NCBI GenBank assembly: GCA_016721465.1
Contig: JADKIA010000004.1
Location: forward strand, 434,001 to 498,000
DNA: 64,000 nucleotides
Source of the DNA: Ideonella sp.
Lineage (GTDB): Bacteria > Pseudomonadota > Gammaproteobacteria > Burkholderiales > Burkholderiaceae_C
Direction: 5' to 3'
Shown here: positions 62,644 to 64,000 of the stretch, piece by piece
Numbering within the stretch: position 1 is the stretch's first letter
Layout of the letters: every line of letters begins with the position of its first letter
The notes under the pieces: model-generated
Seen by the model: the letters and a program-made list of their open reading frames with translations, nothing else
Database searches by the model: none
What the model was told of the DNA's origin: nothing
Position numbers and translations under genes: made by a program

Positions 62644-63954
62644 CTACAGTTCAATGTCATCGACCGAGCCCACGCCGACCGATGCACGCTCTTGTGCCGT
62701 CATCTCCGTCTCGGTGATGGTCAAGGCATAGTGCTTGCGGGGTTCGAAGTCCTCGAACTGGTCGACGCGGTCCATCACGTCCGCCACCAGCTTCTTCAGG
62801 AACAGCCTGGGCGACACGCCCACCTTCCCGCCCAGGTTTCCGGTGACCGCCTTGGCCAGAGATTCGACGTAACCATCGTCGACCAGGGCGCGGACCCTGT
62901 CGCCTGCCGCGGCACCCTCCGCGTAGATGTCTCGCACCTTGCGGCCGACTTCGAGCAAGGACTCGTGACCAAAGGCCGGCAGGCGAACCTGCACCGCGCG
63001 CGGGTTGTCGAACCGCGAGTCCGTGCCGAAGTCGACATGCAGTCGCTGGGCCAGTGGTGCCAGGCGCTGAACGCCCTGTGCGCCCTCGTAGAAGGCCTGG
63101 GTGCCAGTGATCAAGAGGTACAGGCCGGGGAAGTGGCCGGCATCGATCTCATCGATCCACTGCCGCAGCGCGTTCAGGCCCTTTTCGCGAGTGTCAGCCC
63201 GCATGCGCTGTAAAGTCTCGACTTCGTCCAGCACCAAGAGCAGGCCGCCATACCCTGAGTCGCGCAGCATGGTCAACAACCCGGATAGGAAGTTGGTCGC
63301 GCCAAAGTGGTCGATGTCACCCTTCACGCCAGCGGCACGCTTGATCGAAGCCGACACGTTGGGTTGGCCGCTCAACCAAGACATCAAGCCGTCGGCGGTC
63401 GCGTTGTCATCGGCTTGGAGTGCGCGACGGTAGGCCCGAAGCGTGGCGGAGAAGGCCGGCGCTACCTTGGTCACGCTGGCCAGCCGTGCCTCCATCAGCG
63501 CCTCGGTCTTGGCGAGCAACGTGGCCTCGTCGGTCGGGTCCAGGCTGGTGTCTTCCAGAACATCGCGTTCCAGGGCATAGAACCAGCCGTCCACGATCCC
63601 GCGGAACGCGCCTTCGCCGCTGTCCGCCGTGGCGATGCGCTCCACCAGGCGGCGGTAGACCGTTTCCAGGCGATGCAGCGGCGTTTCGGTCTCCGAGATC
63701 TGCACTTCGCTGGTGGCTAGGCCGCGCGCCCGCGCCCGCTCCTGCAGCCAGCGGCCGAAAAACGTCTTACCTGAGCCGTACTCGCCGCGAATGGCTTTGA
63801 AGGCGCCACGACCCGCGGCGACTGCGTCCAGTTCCTCGTCGAGCGTGCCTTGCAGCCGACCGTAGCCAACGGCCAGCGCATCCAACCCGGCCTTGGGCAC
63901 CGTGCCACGCCTCAAGGCCTCGACGATTTCGGCTCTGCGTTGTGGGCTGATCAT
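62644..63954 (-). CDS. brxD: BREX ATP-binding protein BrxD
   Basis: A 436-residue AAA ATPase. Walker A is IRGEYGSGKTFFGRW, Walker B is GLLLVLDEVETLQRM. The opening ISPQRRAEIVEALRRGTVP and the FLKKLVADVMDRV end region match BrxD of type 2 BREX. BrxD stands beside pglZ and brxHI in those loci. ATG 63954 lies 10 bp after the stop of the preceding gene, and AGGTACGCC is only a poor ribosome-binding site, so coupling to the upstream gene is likely. Confidence 0.8.
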   Translation of the reverse strand: MISPQRRAEIVEALRRGTVPKAGLDALAVGYGRLQGTLDEELDAVAAGRGAFKAIRGEYGSGKTFFGRWLQERARARGLATSEVQISETETPLHRLETVYRRLVERIATADSGEGAFRGIVDGWFYALERDVLEDTSLDPTDEATLLAKTEALMEARLASVTKVAPAFSATLRAYRRALQADDNATADGLMSWLSGQPNVSASIKRAAGVKGDIDHFGATNFLSGLLTMLRDSGYGGLLLVLDEVETLQRMRADTREKGLNALRQWIDEIDAGHFPGLYLLITGTQAFYEGAQGVQRLAPLAQRLHVDFGTDSRFDNPRAVQVRLPAFGHESLLEVGRKVRDIYAEGAAAGDRVRALVDDGYVESLAKAVTGNLGGKVGVSPRLFLKKLVADVMDRVDQFEDFEPRKHYALTITETEMTAQERASVGVGSVDDIEL

Positions 63955-63964
63955 GTGGCGTACC

Positions 63965-64000
63965 TCATCGCACCGTCACCCGGAACTGGCGGGACAGCAG
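63965..64000 (-). CDS. 3' end of upstream gene (possibly pglZ)
   Basis: Only 11 codons and a TGA are inside the window (LLSRQFRVTVR). In type 2 BREX loci the gene just before brxD is often pglZ, a phosphatase-like component, so that is the first candidate, but the residues alone cannot show it. Confidence 0.35.
   Translation of the reverse strand: MLSRQFRVTVR

Noticed and set aside
1..64000. CRISPR arrays, tRNA or rRNA genes
   Set aside because: I saw no regularly spaced direct repeats and no recognisable tRNA or rRNA sequence.

Overview
The window is GC-rich DNA with dense gene packing, frequent GTG starts and ATGA/GTGA stop-start overlaps. Sphingomonad-type TonB receptors sit beside Burkholderiales-like insertion sequences and an SXT-like conjugation module. 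This suggests a betaproteobacterium of the order Burkholderiales; that placement is inference, because no rRNA, tRNA or housekeeping gene is present.

Bases 1-46,908 are a catabolic island, read almost entirely on the plus strand. It has an unusual number of paralogue sets: three TonB-dependent receptors plus one remnant, three nitrilase-fold proteins, two isochorismatase-fold amidohydrolases, two PuuE/NodB-type deacetylases, two HMG-CoA-lyase-like aldolases and two bicupins. Around these are a hydantoinase A/B pair, an aldehyde dehydrogenase, a CoA-transferase, an acyl-CoA synthetase, an enoyl-CoA hydratase, an MFS transporter, a flavin amine oxidase with a cytochrome c, a fumarate-reductase/ketosteroid-dehydrogenase-type flavoprotein, a VOC protein, a maleate-isomerase-like protein, a DUF1838 protein and a periplasmic CpcT/CpeT-like protein. 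Together they look like outer-membrane capture of a bulky molecule, opening of a cyclic amide, imide or ureide, and CoA-dependent breakdown of the carbon skeleton. Four near-identical -24/-12 (sigma-54) promoter sequences precede four transcription units, so much of the island may be one RpoN regulon. The island is also decaying: one nitrilase-fold gene has a frameshift, a second has an amber codon, and remnants of an alpha/beta hydrolase and a TonB receptor survive.

The island ends in a nested insertion. An IS630-family element sits in the enoyl-CoA hydratase gene at a duplicated TA, and an IS21-family element (istA/istB) sits inside the IS630 transposase. Both ancestral reading frames can be restored on paper. 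Bases 46,909-52,650 are a mobile-element graveyard: an IS66 end, a molybdopterin-oxidoreductase tail, two IS91-associated tyrosine integrases in opposite orientation, an IS91 transposase with an in-frame stop, a resolvase tail, a 458-bp element with 34-bp inverted ends, and a frameshifted helix-turn-helix gene.

Bases 52,803-58,046 carry FlhD/FlhC-like activators followed by MOBH-type TraI, TraD and a DUF4400 protein, the order of SXT/R391-like integrative conjugative elements. The rest of the window, on the minus strand, is an anti-phage island. An upstream gene (only its end is visible) is followed by brxD, brxHI, a TTG-started AAA ATPase and an HNH nuclease in one tight operon: the tail of a type 2 BREX locus running into a Septu-like pair.
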